From: JARRJY01 sp050116415
GTDB lineage: Bacteria; Pseudomonadota; Gammaproteobacteria; UBA6429; Thiohalophilaceae
Reading direction: 5' to 3'
NCBI GenBank assembly: GCA_050116415.1
Contig: JASFOS010000020.1
Coordinates: 1 to 22,038, forward strand
DNA: 22,038 nucleotides
This document shows positions 15,098 to 22,038 of the stretch, in pieces (position 1 is the stretch's first letter; the number at the start of each line of letters is the position of its first letter). Both the position numbers and the translations under genes were made by a program. The notes beneath the pieces were generated by a model. The model saw only the letters and a program-made list of their open reading frames with translations, did not search any database and was not told the origin of the DNA.

Positions 15098-16030
15098 TTA
15101 GTTCAGTTGCATGAAATAAGCTTTTGCCCTGGCTACGTCTTCTTCAATTTTTTCTTTCAATGCGTCCAGTGATTCGAAACGTTCTTCATCACGGAGCTTG
15201 TGTAAAAAGCTTACTTGCAAATGCTTGCCGTATATATCCTGGTTAAAGTCGAACAGGAATACTTCCAGGATCACCTTGCTACCATCCACTGTTGGCCGGG
15301 TACCGATACTGGCCACACCTGCCAGCGGTTCCTTATCCAGGCCAAACACTTCCACCACGAAAATACCCTGTAACGGTGATTTTTTGCGATGAATGTGAAT
15401 ATTGGCGGTAGGATAACCCAGTTCCCGGCCCAGTTTTTCACCATGCGCGACTCGGCCGCTCATGCGGTAATCACGCCCCAGCAATTGTTCAGCGGTTGCC
15501 ATGTCACCCTGCTCCAGGGCATGGCGGATACGCGTACTGCTGACGCGTTGATCATCGATGGCAAAGGTGTGCATGTTGACCACCTGGAAGCCATGCTGTT
15601 TGCCCGCTTCCACCAGGTGCTGAAAATGTCCTTCGCGACCTTTACCGAAGCGAAAGTCATCCCCGACCACCAGGTATTTTATACCCAGGCCCTCCACCAG
15701 TATGTGCTGGATAAATTCCTGGTAACCCAGGTTTGCCAGTTTCTGGTTAAATGGCAAGCACAGCACACGATCGATGGCATAGCGCCTCAGCGCCTGCAGT
15801 TTTTCCCTGAAACGCGTTAACCGCGATGGTGCCTTGTCCGGAGCGAAGAATTCCAGCGGCTGCGGCTCAAAGGTAATCACCACCGCGGGTAAGCCCAACT
15901 CATCGGCCTTTTCCGCCAGCTGGCCTATCACCGCCTGGTGACCAAGATGCACGCCATCGAAGTTCCCAATGGTCGCCACACAGCCACGGTGCTCAGGACG
16001 AAGATTATGCAGACCGCGAATCAGCTCCAT
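15098..16030 (-). CDS. ribF: bifunctional riboflavin kinase/FMN adenylyltransferase RibF
   Basis: A 310-residue cytosolic enzyme that makes FMN from riboflavin and then FAD. The N-terminal adenylyltransferase domain has GNFDGVHLGHQ at about residues 22-32, GDDFRFGKGR and SSTRIR. The C-terminal riboflavin kinase domain has GRVAHGEKLGRELGYPTANI and GVASIGTRPTV. Length is typical. It lies between murJ and ileS, the usual gammaproteobacterial order, 80 nt after murJ. FMN/FAD supply is general; the FAD enzyme ThiO also lies in this window but there is no sign that they are linked. Confidence 0.97.
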   Translation of the reverse strand: MELIRGLHNLRPEHRGCVATIGNFDGVHLGHQAVIGQLAEKADELGLPAVVITFEPQPLEFFAPDKAPSRLTRFREKLQALRRYAIDRVLCLPFNQKLANLGYQEFIQHILVEGLGIKYLVVGDDFRFGKGREGHFQHLVEAGKQHGFQVVNMHTFAIDDQRVSSTRIRHALEQGDMATAEQLLGRDYRMSGRVAHGEKLGRELGYPTANIHIHRKKSPLQGIFVVEVFGLDKEPLAGVASIGTRPTVDGSKVILEVFLFDFNQDIYGKHLQVSFLHKLRDEERFESLDALKEKIEEDVARAKAYFMQLN

Positions 16031-16072
16031 GTTGTCCCATCAACTACAAAAGACTGGAAGTATAACAAGAAG

Positions 16073-16103
16073 TTAGGCCAAGCTTAATGTATCTATGGCC
16101 TAA
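16073..16103. other. stem-loop between murJ and ribF
   Basis: Perfect 8-bp arms TTAGGCCA (16073-16080) and TGGCCTAA (16096-16103) enclose a 15-nt loop in the 80-nt gap between the murJ stop and the ribF start. On the minus strand the stem is followed by CTTCTTGTTATAC, only moderately T-rich. It could be a weak terminator or processing site that lowers read-through from murJ into ribF. Confidence 0.35.
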
Positions 16104-16110
16104 TTCAATA

Positions 16111-17670
16111 CTAATTGCCTTGCAGGCGAGCCAGGGAAGCAAAGCGCCAGCCCAGCAACCAGAGAACGCCGAAATAAATCACCGCGCCCAGGCCGATCAA
16201 ACCGGCTAATCGCCCGGCCCTCTCCATCACCGAGCTGGCCTGCCACAGGCTGTCGGTACCTGAGATCCCGCTCAGTACCACGCCCATGATCAATGCTGCG
16301 CCACCCGCTTGCAACAACAGCCCAGGCCAACCTGGCTGAACCTGGTAGACCCCGTCGTTTCGCAAGCCACGCAATAAAAGGCTGGCGTTCACGAAGGCGG
16401 AAACCGTGGTTGCCAATGCCAGGCCGGCATGGGCACCGCTGATCTCAAGTTTCAGCATGCCAAACACGAACACCACGTTACAGACCATGTTCACCACCAT
16501 GGCCATGATGCCGATGCGCACCGGCGTCCTGGTATCCTGGCGGGCAAAATAGCCTGGGGCCAGTACCTTGACCAGGATAAAGCCCAGCAGGCCAAACGAG
16601 TAGGCCCACAGGCTGACGCTGGCCATCTGGACATCATTGGCAGTGAAGTCACCGTATAAAAACAGCGTGGTAAGAATGGGGGAGGCCAGCACCGCCAGCC
16701 CCACCGCCGACGGCAGGCCGATCACCAGTACCCAGCGCAAGGCCCAGTCCAGCATCTGGGAAAAACCCTCCGGGTCGGAACTGGCGTGCTTTTGTGACAG
16801 GTTGGGCAGGATTACCGTGGCCAAGGCGATACCGAAAATCCCCAGTGGCAGCTCCACCATGCGGTCCGACAGGTAAAGCCAGGTCACGCTGCCGGTCACC
16901 AGGAACGAGGCAATCAACACATCAAACAGCAGGTTTATCTGCATCACCGAGGAGCCGAAAATCCCCGGCAACATCAGCTTCATTACCCGGCGTACCCCGC
17001 CGTGCTGCCAGCCCCAGCGTGGTCGCCTGAGCAAACCCAGCCGGTAGATAAACGGAAACTGGAACCCCAGCTGGGCAATACCGGCAATAAACACCCCCCA
17101 GGCCAGCGCGGTGACGGGCACGCTCATATGCGGCGCCAGCCAGATGGCACAGGCGATCAGGCTGAGATTGAGCAAGACCGGGGTAAACGCGGGGATCGCA
17201 AAACGGCCGTAGCTGTTGAGTACCCCGGCCGCCAGCGCGGTCAGGGAAATGAATAATATATAAGGAAAGGTTACCCGCAGCATTTGCGCGGTCAACTCCA
17301 GCTTTTCAGGCTGGCCGATAAAGCCTGGTGCGAACACCATCACCAGGATCGGCGAGGCCAGCACCACCACCAGGGTCAACATAAACAGGATCCCGGCCAG
17401 GGTGCCCGCCACGTGGGCAGTCAAATCGGCCACGTCATCCTGTCCCTGCCGGGTTTTGTACTCGGTCAGCACCGGCACAAAGGCCTGGGAAAAAGCCCCT
17501 TCGGCAAACAGGCGACGCAGGAAATTAGGAATTTTGAAGGCCACCAGGAAGGCATCCGTTCCCAGCCCGGCGCCAAACAACCGGGTGAATACCATATCTC
17601 GCAGCAGGCCCAGGATCCGGGACAGCAGGGTCATACTGCTCACGACAGCGGTGGATCGTAATAAATTCAT
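16111..17670 (-). CDS. murJ: lipid II flippase MurJ
   Basis: A 519-residue polytopic inner-membrane protein of the MOP superfamily, with about 14 predicted transmembrane helices. It flips lipid II to the periplasmic face for peptidoglycan synthesis. Key residues known from E. coli are visible: R18, R24, D39 and R52 in the region SRILGLLRD to FKIPNFLRR. RLFAEGAFSQAFVPVL is a family signature. The start ATG at 17668-17670 lacks a clear Shine-Dalgarno. It is divergent from rpsT across a 224-nt intergenic region and heads the murJ-ribF-ileS-lspA-fkpB-ispH run. Confidence 0.97.
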   Translation of the reverse strand: MNLLRSTAVVSSMTLLSRILGLLRDMVFTRLFGAGLGTDAFLVAFKIPNFLRRLFAEGAFSQAFVPVLTEYKTRQGQDDVADLTAHVAGTLAGILFMLTLVVVLASPILVMVFAPGFIGQPEKLELTAQMLRVTFPYILFISLTALAAGVLNSYGRFAIPAFTPVLLNLSLIACAIWLAPHMSVPVTALAWGVFIAGIAQLGFQFPFIYRLGLLRRPRWGWQHGGVRRVMKLMLPGIFGSSVMQINLLFDVLIASFLVTGSVTWLYLSDRMVELPLGIFGIALATVILPNLSQKHASSDPEGFSQMLDWALRWVLVIGLPSAVGLAVLASPILTTLFLYGDFTANDVQMASVSLWAYSFGLLGFILVKVLAPGYFARQDTRTPVRIGIMAMVVNMVCNVVFVFGMLKLEISGAHAGLALATTVSAFVNASLLLRGLRNDGVYQVQPGWPGLLLQAGGAALIMGVVLSGISGTDSLWQASSVMERAGRLAGLIGLGAVIYFGVLWLLGWRFASLARLQGN

Positions 17671-17819
17671 GGAAATTAAGTCATTCTCGTTATTTTTCTG
17701 CTAACTTACTGCAAAACAAAGAAAAAATCTGTAATTTCCAGCCATATTAGCGTAATTCTTGCCTAAATTGTGCGGTGGGTAACGGCTGATTGCCGGGATG
17801 TTAAAAGTATTGAAAATTA

Positions 17820-17848
17820 TTGACCCAACAGTTCAAAACCCCCATAAT
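17820..17848 (+). promoter_or_regulatory. sigma-70-type promoter of rpsT
   Basis: A -35 element TTGACC at 17820-17825 and a -10 element CATAAT at 17843-17848 are separated by exactly 17 nt. Initiation near 17855 would leave a leader of about 40 nt before the rpsT start. This is the best promoter match I saw in the window, fitting a highly expressed ribosomal protein. Confidence 0.7.
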
Positions 17849-17894
17849 ACGCGCCTTTCTGAATTTACAATTTACAGCCGTAGGGAGAATTACC

Positions 17895-18155
17895 TTGGCC
17901 AATACAGCTCAATCACGCAAACGTGCCCGTCAGGCGGAAAAACGCCGTCAGCACAATGCCAGTTATCGTTCTACATTCCGCACTTTCGTCAAGAAAGTTC
18001 TGGCTGCGGTTCAGGCTGGTGAAAAAGACCAGGCACAAAAAGCCTACAGCGACGCCGTTTCTGTTATTGATAAAACCGCCAACAAGGGCCTGATTCACAA
18101 GAACAAGGCTGCTCGTTATAAAAGTCGTCTGAACGCCCGCGTTCGCGCAATGTAA
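17895..18155 (+). CDS. rpsT: 30S ribosomal protein S20 (bS20)
   Basis: An 86-residue, very basic ribosomal protein that binds 16S rRNA in the small subunit. The sequence MANTAQSRKRARQAEKRR and the C-terminal KGLIHKNKAARYKSRL are diagnostic. The start is TTG at 17895-17897, with GGGAG 7 nt upstream; E. coli rpsT also uses UUG, where it contributes to autoregulation. The gene is single, with its own promoter and a strong terminator, and divergent from murJ as in many gammaproteobacteria. Confidence 0.97.
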   Translation: MANTAQSRKRARQAEKRRQHNASYRSTFRTFVKKVLAAVQAGEKDQAQKAYSDAVSVIDKTANKGLIHKNKAARYKSRLNARVRAM

Positions 18156-18175
18156 TTGAATCCAGTCCTGGATAT

Positions 18176-18208
18176 GAAAAACCGGTTCACCTGAACCGGT
18201 TTTTTTTA
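18176..18208 (+). terminator. intrinsic terminator of rpsT
   Basis: Arms ACCGGTTCA (18181-18189) and TGAACCGGT (18192-18200) enclose a 2-nt spacer and are followed by a run of eight T in total. Four A precede the left arm, so it may work in both directions. It begins about 21 nt after the rpsT stop. Confidence 0.92.
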
Positions 18209-18250
18209 TGCCCTTGATAACCACCAGTATTAGTCGTGCCTGTTTATAAA

Positions 18251-18259
18251 TGGCATAAT
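18251..18259 (+). promoter_or_regulatory. possible extended -10 promoter for the secreted unknown protein
   Basis: TGGCATAAT contains the extended -10 TGn followed by CATAAT, placed after the rpsT terminator and about 30 nt before the start of the next gene. The -35 region (near 18231) is poor. Assigned only from position and the extended -10 form. Confidence 0.35.
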
Positions 18260-18289
18260 AATCACTTGCAACCAACCCGACTGATCGCC

Positions 18290-18751
18290 ATGTTTCGAAA
18301 TCTGCTTACTTCCCTGCTGTTATTACTGTTCAGTACAACAAGCATCGCCAGTGACAATCATGGTGATGAACTGATCAGGACTATCGAAGCGTTAAAAGAA
18401 GTCATACAAAACAACTCTTCAGCGCAACAGGCACACTCCAGTTTTGACAAGCTAAAAAATACCCGGGCCTTTGACAAAGGGGGGCATTACCTGGGGCACC
18501 AGGTGTTTGATGATAACGAAGTATCGGGACTACTGAGCGTGCATTATCAAAATGGTATGCCACAGGTGGCCGGTTATACCAGTGTGCCGTTACGCGTTCG
18601 TCATGCGACGCGCAAGTACAAAAACTACCGCGAAACCCTGCTGAATCATTACAAGGAAGATTCATATAATCATTTTGCCCTGGGTGACGGCATTATTGCC
18701 AAGCTGGACAAGGAGCAACGTAGCGTGTCGATATCCGTATATCGAAAATAA
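18290..18751 (+). CDS. predicted secreted small protein, function unknown
   Basis: A 153-residue protein. The N-terminus MFRNLLTSLLLLLFSTTSIA is a clear signal peptide with likely cleavage after SIA, so the mature protein is probably periplasmic. The mature part starts acidic (SDNHGDELIRTIEALKEVI), then contains GGHYLGHQVF and a basic stretch RVRHATRKYKNY, and ends VSISVYRK. No cysteine or membrane anchor remains in the mature chain. I do not recognise the family. ATG at 18290 is preferred over a GTG 18 codons upstream because it puts the signal peptide at the N-terminus; no strong Shine-Dalgarno is seen. It has its own short intergenic region after the rpsT terminator and converges on the PAS gene with 7 nt between stops. 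Confidence 0.7.
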   Translation: MFRNLLTSLLLLLFSTTSIASDNHGDELIRTIEALKEVIQNNSSAQQAHSSFDKLKNTRAFDKGGHYLGHQVFDDNEVSGLLSVHYQNGMPQVAGYTSVPLRVRHATRKYKNYRETLLNHYKEDSYNHFALGDGIIAKLDKEQRSVSISVYRK

Positions 18752-18768
18752 ACCGCGTTTACACGCGG
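18743..18768 (-). terminator. terminator at the end of the obgE-proB-PAS run
   Basis: Arms CCGCGT (18753-18758) and ACGCGG (18763-18768) enclose a TTAC loop on the plus strand. Read on the minus strand the stem is followed by TTTATTTTC, giving an intrinsic terminator for the PAS gene. The PAS stop codon (18759-18761) lies in the loop, and the opposite gene's stop (18749-18751) lies in the T-rich tail. Confidence 0.6.
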
Positions 18769-19133
18769 CGAACAAGCACCGCTCTTACAGGTTCACCGGA
18801 TAGCTCAAAATTGGTTGCCTTGAGCTCGATCTCAAACAAGCTACCATCCTTGTGCCTGGCCTTCACCTGGTAGGGTTGTTCCGATTGACACTGCAAATTT
18901 TCCATCAGCACAGTTGCTGATTCAGGAGGGAACAGCTTCCAGGCATTCATGCCTTCCAGTTCATCCATACTGTAACCGGTGTAGTCTGCCAGCACCTGGT
19001 TACAGGCAAAAATCGTACTGTTGGAATGTATCGCAATCGCCGGATAATGGTCCTGTAAAAAATCTTCCGCTGAAATGTTTTTTCTTGATAAGGACTTCTT
19101 TAAAAAAGCTGCTCGTTCGAATTCCTCAGGCAT
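18759..19133 (-). CDS. single-domain PAS protein
   Basis: A 124-residue soluble protein made almost entirely of one PAS domain (about residues 28-124). Family features are AIAIHSNSTIFACNQVLADY, then TGYSMDELEGM, AWKLFPPES and the KARHKDGSLFEIELKA strand pair. The first 27 residues are a charged helix. No kinase, GGDEF, EAL, HTH or methyl-accepting domain follows, and there is no membrane segment, so it must act by binding a partner or ligand, if active. ATG at 19131-19133 is preferred over the adjoining GTG because AGGA lies 7 nt upstream. It follows proB by about 24 nt, probably on the same transcript. The ligand and partner cannot be told from sequence. Confidence 0.85.
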   Translation of the reverse strand: MPEEFERAAFLKKSLSRKNISAEDFLQDHYPAIAIHSNSTIFACNQVLADYTGYSMDELEGMNAWKLFPPESATVLMENLQCQSEQPYQVKARHKDGSLFEIELKATNFELSGEPVRAVLVRRV

Positions 19134-19157
19134 CACCCTATCCTTGAAAGTAATTAC

Positions 19158-20288
19158 TTACACCAGTACCAGGTTATCACGATGAATGATTTCATCCTCG
19201 TCGATATAACCCAGCAGGCTTTCAATTTTATCCGTCGCTTGTCCCTTTATTTTTTCAACTTCAACTGAGCTGTAGTTGCTCAGGCCCCGGGCAATTTCCC
19301 GCCCCTGTTGATCCAGGCAAGAAACCATTTCACCACGAACAAAGTTGCCACTGACCTGTTTAATCCCGACTGCCAGCAAACTTCTGCCGGACTCTTGAAG
19401 CACCCTGACCGCACCCTCATCGAGGACCAGCTGACCACGAATTTGCAAATGACCCGCCAGCCACTGTTTGCGCGCAGTCGACACCGCCTGTTCAGCCAGC
19501 AACAGTGTACCCAGCTGTTCCCCCTGCCTTAAGCGCTGCAAGATATCGGGCTCACGACCATGCGCCACTACGGTTGAGGTCCCGGAACGAGCTGCCAGGC
19601 GCGCCGCGCGTAACTTGGTTGCCATGCCACCTCGGCCTAAGGCCCCGGCGCTGTCCGTATCACCCACCATGGCATCGAGTTTTTGATCATTGGCACTGGC
19701 CTGTTCGACCAGCCTGGCATCATCAAACAGGCGTGGGTTCTTGTCGAACAGGCCCTGCTGGTCCGTCAGGATAATCATATGCTCGGCTTCAACCAGGTTG
19801 GCGGCCAGCGCAGCCAGAGTATCATTATCCCCAAAGCGAATTTCCTCGGTCACCACGGTATCATTCTCATTGATGACCGGTATCACGCCCATATCAAGCA
19901 AGGTGCGGATCGTGCTGCGCGCATTGAGATAACGTTTCCTGTTGGAGAGATCATCATGGGTCAGCAACACCTGAGCAGTATGCATGCCATGCGCGGAAAA
20001 ACGTGATTCGTAGGCCTGCACCAGCCCCATTTGTCCCACTGCCGCCGCAGCCTGGAGTTCGTGCAGAGCATGCGGACGTGTCTTCCAGCCCAGGCGACAC
20101 ATCCCCTCGGCCACGGCACCGGAGGAAACCAGCACGATTTCAACTCCTTGTTTTTTTAACTGCACCATCTGCTCTACCCAGGCGGCAATACCGTCCAGGT
20201 TAAGCCCCTGGCCATCACGGGTAAGTAGCGCGCTGCCAATCTTGATTACCCAGCGCTTCGATGTTTTTAAATATGCACGTTGTTCCAT
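19158..20288 (-). CDS. proB: glutamate 5-kinase ProB
   Basis: A 376-residue enzyme that phosphorylates glutamate in the first step of proline synthesis. The amino-acid kinase domain shows WVIKIGSALLT, VLVSSGAVAEG, NENDTVVTEEIRFGDNDTLA, LTDQQGLFDKNPR and GRGGMATKLRAA. A C-terminal PUA domain follows from about residue 280. ATG at 20286-20288 is preferred; a GTG immediately before it is also possible. proA is not in the window. The gene lies 41 nt after obgE on the same strand, the usual gammaproteobacterial neighbour, and is followed by the PAS gene. Confidence 0.97.
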   Translation of the reverse strand: MEQRAYLKTSKRWVIKIGSALLTRDGQGLNLDGIAAWVEQMVQLKKQGVEIVLVSSGAVAEGMCRLGWKTRPHALHELQAAAAVGQMGLVQAYESRFSAHGMHTAQVLLTHDDLSNRKRYLNARSTIRTLLDMGVIPVINENDTVVTEEIRFGDNDTLAALAANLVEAEHMIILTDQQGLFDKNPRLFDDARLVEQASANDQKLDAMVGDTDSAGALGRGGMATKLRAARLAARSGTSTVVAHGREPDILQRLRQGEQLGTLLLAEQAVSTARKQWLAGHLQIRGQLVLDEGAVRVLQESGRSLLAVGIKQVSGNFVRGEMVSCLDQQGREIARGLSNYSSVEVEKIKGQATDKIESLLGYIDEDEIIHRDNLVLV

Positions 20289-20329
20289 CACTGTAGCTTT
20301 ATTGTTGTTCTGGTTTAGTCATTCCCGGT

Positions 20330-21364
20330 TTATTCTGAAGTTTCCTTCTGCGCCTTTACTTGTTCTATATATTCCATGATTCGCCCACAAAGTTCCCTGG
20401 TGCCAAGCTTGTTAATGGCGGAAATTTTAAAAACCGGCCCTTGCCAGTTCAAGCTTGCAATAATTTCATCGCAGCGGCTATCACGTTCATCATCGGGCAA
20501 TAAATCGATCTTGTTTAACACCAGCCAGCGCTCATAATCAGCCAGCTCCGGGCTGAAATTAAGCATTTCTTTTTCGATAGTGCGCACTTCCTCCACCGGG
20601 TCGATGCTTTCATCGAACGGCGCCACATCCACCAGGTGCAATAACAGGCGGGTACGTGAAATATGCTTGAGGAACTGGATACCCAGGCCTGCCCCTTCTG
20701 CCGCGCCTTCGATGATACCGGGAATATCCGCCACCACGAAACTGCGATGCGCCTCGACGCTCACCACACCCAGGTTGGGATGCAAGGTGGTAAACGGGTA
20801 ATCCGCCACCTTGGGCCTGGCACCGGAAATGGCGCGTATCAGGGTTGATTTGCCGGCGTTGGGCATCCCCAGCAAACCGACATCGGCCAATACTTTCAAT
20901 TCAAGCACCAGGCGCCGCGATTCACCCGGGGTGCCCGGAGTGCTCTGCCGTGGCGCACGGTTGGTACTGCTCTTGAAGCGGGTATTGCCAATGCCATGAT
21001 GCCCCCCCTGGGCCACCAGCAGCTGTTGCCCTTCGTTGACCACGTCCCCGATCAGTTCCTGGGTATCTTCATCGTGGACCACGGTACCCAGCGGGACCTT
21101 GATATAGAGATCCTCGCCACTTTTACCGGTCATGTTGCGGCCCTTGCCCTGCTCACCACTCTCGGCCCTGAAACGGCGGGTATAGCGAAAATCCGCCAGG
21201 GTATTCAGGTTGGTATCACCGACCAGGTAAACACTGCCACCATCACCACCGTCGCCGCCATCCGGGCCACCAAACTCGATGTATTTTTCACGCCGGAAAC
21301 TGACACAGCCGTTTCCGCCCTTGCCGGCATCGACCTGAATGGTAGCTTCGTCTACAAACTTCAT
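20330..21364 (-). CDS. obgE: GTPase ObgE/CgtA
   Basis: A 344-residue GTPase associated with 50S ribosome assembly and stress control. The N-terminal Obg domain is glycine-rich (GGPDGGDGGDGGSVYLVGD). The G domain has the P-loop GMPNAGKST at residues 166-174, DYPFTTLHPNLGVV (switch I), DIPGIIEGAAEGAGLG (G3) and NKIDLL (G4). The C-terminal extension is short and lacks the long acidic tail of E. coli ObgE (390 residues). AGAG lies 9 nt before the ATG. A strong terminator separates it from rpmA, so it probably has its own promoter in 21365-21433, which I could not define. Confidence 0.97.
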   Translation of the reverse strand: MKFVDEATIQVDAGKGGNGCVSFRREKYIEFGGPDGGDGGDGGSVYLVGDTNLNTLADFRYTRRFRAESGEQGKGRNMTGKSGEDLYIKVPLGTVVHDEDTQELIGDVVNEGQQLLVAQGGHHGIGNTRFKSSTNRAPRQSTPGTPGESRRLVLELKVLADVGLLGMPNAGKSTLIRAISGARPKVADYPFTTLHPNLGVVSVEAHRSFVVADIPGIIEGAAEGAGLGIQFLKHISRTRLLLHLVDVAPFDESIDPVEEVRTIEKEMLNFSPELADYERWLVLNKIDLLPDDERDSRCDEIIASLNWQGPVFKISAINKLGTRELCGRIMEYIEQVKAQKETSE

Positions 21365-21433
21365 CTAATTATCTCTTTTCTACACAACAAATAAAGTTTT
21401 AACACAGTTATCTGGTTTCGTAGCAGGCGAGGT

Positions 21434-21462
21434 AAAAAAAACCCCGTCACATTGGACGGGGT
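21434..21462 (-). terminator. intrinsic terminator of the rplU-rpmA operon
   Basis: Arms ACCCCGTC (21441-21448) and GACGGGGT (21455-21462) enclose 6 nt. On the minus strand the stem is followed by seven to eight T. It lies 30 nt after the rpmA stop and ahead of obgE. Confidence 0.92.
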
Positions 21463-21491
21463 CTTTATCGTGCTTCGTTGTTTCGCAGCAA

Positions 21492-21752
21492 TTATGCGGC
21501 TGGCACAATGCTCACGAATTTACGTTTTTTAGGCCCCTTGACCTCAAATACCACGTTGCCATCAACTTTGGCAAACAAAGTATCATCTTTACCGATACCC
21601 ACATTCACTCCCGGGTGAAACTTGGTGCCACGTTGGCGCACCAGGATGTTGCCTGCTAATACTGTTTCGCCACCGAAACGTTTCACGCCAAGGCGTTTGG
21701 ATTCCGAATCGCGGCCGTTGCGAGTACTACCACCAGCTTTTTTATGAGCCAT
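21492..21752 (-). CDS. rpmA: 50S ribosomal protein L27 (bL27)
   Basis: An 86-residue basic protein of the large subunit whose N-terminus reaches the peptidyl transferase centre. MAHKKAGGSTRNGRDSESKR and the following GVKRFGGETVLAGNILVRQR are diagnostic. AGGAG lies 9 nt before the ATG. It begins 13 nt after the rplU stop and ends just before a strong terminator. Confidence 0.98.
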   Translation of the reverse strand: MAHKKAGGSTRNGRDSESKRLGVKRFGGETVLAGNILVRQRGTKFHPGVNVGIGKDDTLFAKVDGNVVFEVKGPKKRKFVSIVPAA

Positions 21753-21765
21753 TGTTACCTACTCC

Positions 21766-22038
21766 TTACCCGGCAATACCGGTGATTTGTAATTCCGTGT
21801 AGTTCTGACGATGACCCTGCTGTTTGCGCGAGTGCTTACGACGACGGAATTTAACGATTTTCACTTTGTCACCGCGACCGTGGCCTTTCACCGTCGCAGT
21901 CACCTTGCCACCTTCTACGTAAGGGGCGCCAATCTTGATGTTATCGCCATCTGCGATCATCAGTACCTTTTCAATATCAACAGAAGCACCATCGTCTGCC
22001 TTGATGGTTTCGACCTTGATAGTTTGACCTTCTGTTAC
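21766..22038 (-). CDS. rplU: 50S ribosomal protein L21 (bL21), 5' end outside the window
   Basis: The last 90 codons are present; about 14 N-terminal residues lie beyond the window. Reading in from the edge gives VTEGQTIKVETIKADDG, then ADGDNIKIGAPYVEGGKV, and the RNA-binding signature FRRRKHSRKQQGHRQNYTEL typical of L21. L21 binds 23S rRNA in the large subunit. It is the first gene of the rplU-rpmA operon. Confidence 0.97.
   Translation of the reverse strand, partial: VTEGQTIKVETIKADDGASVDIEKVLMIADGDNIKIGAPYVEGGKVTATVKGHGRGDKVKIVKFRRRKHSRKQQGHRQNYTELQITGIAG

Overview
The window looks like ordinary chromosome from a gammaproteobacterium of moderate GC content. Its backbone is a housekeeping block (rplU-rpmA-obgE-proB, rpsT, murJ-ribF-ileS-lspA-fkpB-ispH, then a type IV minor-pilin cluster and thiO). 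From memory, Pseudomonas aeruginosa has nearly the same order, so this is a conserved gammaproteobacterial neighbourhood rather than an acquired island. I see no tRNA, rRNA, CRISPR array, transposase, integrase or toxin-antitoxin pair. I cannot name the genus.

Layout. 1-652 (minus) holds a possible truncated gene start at the left edge and a cysteine-free Fur-family regulator that resembles alphaproteobacterial Irr. A palindromic operator-like site lies just upstream of the regulator. 721-1815 (minus) is thiO, an FAD glycine oxidase for thiamine thiazole synthesis. 2017-10200 (plus) is a tightly packed operon fimU/fimT-like, pilV, pilW, pilX, pilY1, pilE: the minor pilins and large adhesin thought to prime type IV pilus assembly. 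10212-17670 (minus) is murJ-ribF-ileS-lspA-fkpB-ispH: lipid II flipping, FMN/FAD synthesis, isoleucyl-tRNA charging, lipoprotein signal peptidase, an FKBP isomerase and the last isoprenoid (MEP) step. A dispersed-repeat-like palindrome sits between ileS and lspA. 17895-18155 (plus) is rpsT, with a UUG start, a good sigma-70-like promoter and a strong terminator. 18290-18751 (plus) is a small predicted secreted protein that I do not recognise. 18759-21364 (minus) is obgE-proB followed by a single-domain PAS protein, and 21492-22038 (minus) is rplU (5' end cut by the window) and rpmA, closed by a strong terminator.

How the parts work together. The six plus-strand pil genes use start/stop overlaps or near-abutting junctions, so they are probably one transcript; each of the five pilins has a prepilin leader and hydrophobic helix, and PilY1 has an N-terminal export signal. 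Compared with Pseudomonas, only one GspH-type pilin is present and there is no pilY2 between pilY1 and pilE. The Fur/Irr-like regulator stands beside thiO, where pilS/pilR stand in Pseudomonas. The most interesting signals are: the Irr-like regulator with a 7-3-7 palindrome resembling the ICE motif; a perfect 11-bp inverted repeat inside the last codons of ispH, where the pil and isp operons converge; several EF-hand-like calcium loops in PilY1 and one in the FimU-like pilin; the repeat element splitting ileS from lspA; the secreted unknown protein; and the stand-alone PAS protein. I found no clearly new multi-gene system.
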